Assembly: GCA_015179045.1 (NCBI GenBank)
Contig: WHUZ01000266.1
Span: 1-16,956, forward strand
Length of the DNA: 16,956 nucleotides
Reading direction: 5' to 3'
From: Kalaharituber pfeilii
Taxonomy: Eukaryota > Ascomycota > Pezizomycetes > Pezizales > Pezizaceae
In this document: positions 16,720 to 16,956 of the stretch, piece after piece
Layout of the letters: every line of letters begins with the position of its first letter
How positions within the stretch are numbered: the stretch's first letter is position 1
Translations under genes and position numbers: made by a program
The notes under the pieces: model-generated
The model's input: only the letters and a program-made list of their open reading frames with translations
The model's database searches: none
What the model was told of the DNA's origin: nothing

Positions 16720-16956
16720 TTCTAGGAGAGATTCCAAGAGTCTCTAGATAGATGGTTCTCCTAAAGTCCCTAAAACAAGTCCTCAGTTGATAGGTATAGG
16801 ATGGTTATTTGTAGGTAGAATAATGTTGTTTCTTCTGAGCTGATGTATTGAATGAACTCAATTTTTTACTCTTCTGTCTCTTGAGAAGTTTTCAAGTATT
16901 TGTCCTTCTGACTGATAGTCTCTGAATTTGAACAATACCTGGAGTATCCTTTGCTG
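16720..16956 (+). other. Possible continuation of the transmembrane-protein fragment, broken
   Basis: In the +1 frame the text continues NTSRRDSKSL, IDGSPKVPKTSPQLIGIGWL and so on, with five stops, three of them before 16860, at positions that Trp, Arg or Gln could fill. Composition stays T-rich to the window edge. It may be the decayed 3' part of the same gene or non-coding. Confidence 0.3.

Overview
The window looks like a repeat-dominated, gene-poor stretch of a filamentous ascomycete (Pezizomycotina) genome. No intact cellular gene is visible. What can be read is two decayed Ty3/Gypsy retrotransposons of the chromovirus type, arranged head to head, plus layered younger insertions. Inactivating changes fit CpA-to-TpA on either strand (Gln and Trp codons to stops, Cys codons TGY to Tyr codons TAY). 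This is the classic signature of repeat-induced point mutation (RIP) and the main reason for suggesting Pezizomycotina. The species cannot be told from the sequence.

Layout. The left chromovirus lies on the minus strand. Its presumed LTR is about 10723-10935, gag 10629-8833, and the first half of the protease 8835-8617. The rest of the protease, reverse transcriptase, RNase H, integrase and a C-terminal chromodomain occupy 3203-137. The right chromovirus lies on the plus strand, with an LTR-like end about 12228-12453, gag 12533-14819, and protease, RT and the start of RNase H 14807-16395. It then breaks off into unrelated T-rich coding-like sequence with one transmembrane segment (16423-16719).

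The most striking object is a 5.4-kb composite insertion (about 3206-8616) that splits the left element's protease. It has about 19-bp terminal inverted repeats. Inside are two large arrays of the same 56-bp minisatellite in opposite orientation (3771-4712 and 6411-7985), an inner inverted pair of 57-bp arrays (5272-5510 and about 5610-5810), and a further 59-bp array (8304-8480). This is the architecture of a foldback-type DNA transposon, and no transposase gene is visible. The right-hand minisatellite array has a higher-order repeat of exactly 167 bp (three monomers of 56, 57 and 54 bp). Nested inside the insertion are a 275-bp MITE with 31-bp inverted ends and TA target duplications (6130-6404), and a 5'-truncated poly(A)-tailed retroposed fragment flanked by a 13-bp target duplication (6448-6889).

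The relative order of events can therefore be read: chromovirus, then foldback-like insertion, then retroposon within the satellite array. The MITE also arrived after the insertion that contains it. Pol sits in the -1 frame relative to gag in both chromoviruses, so the pair probably shared a frameshifting expression strategy before decay.
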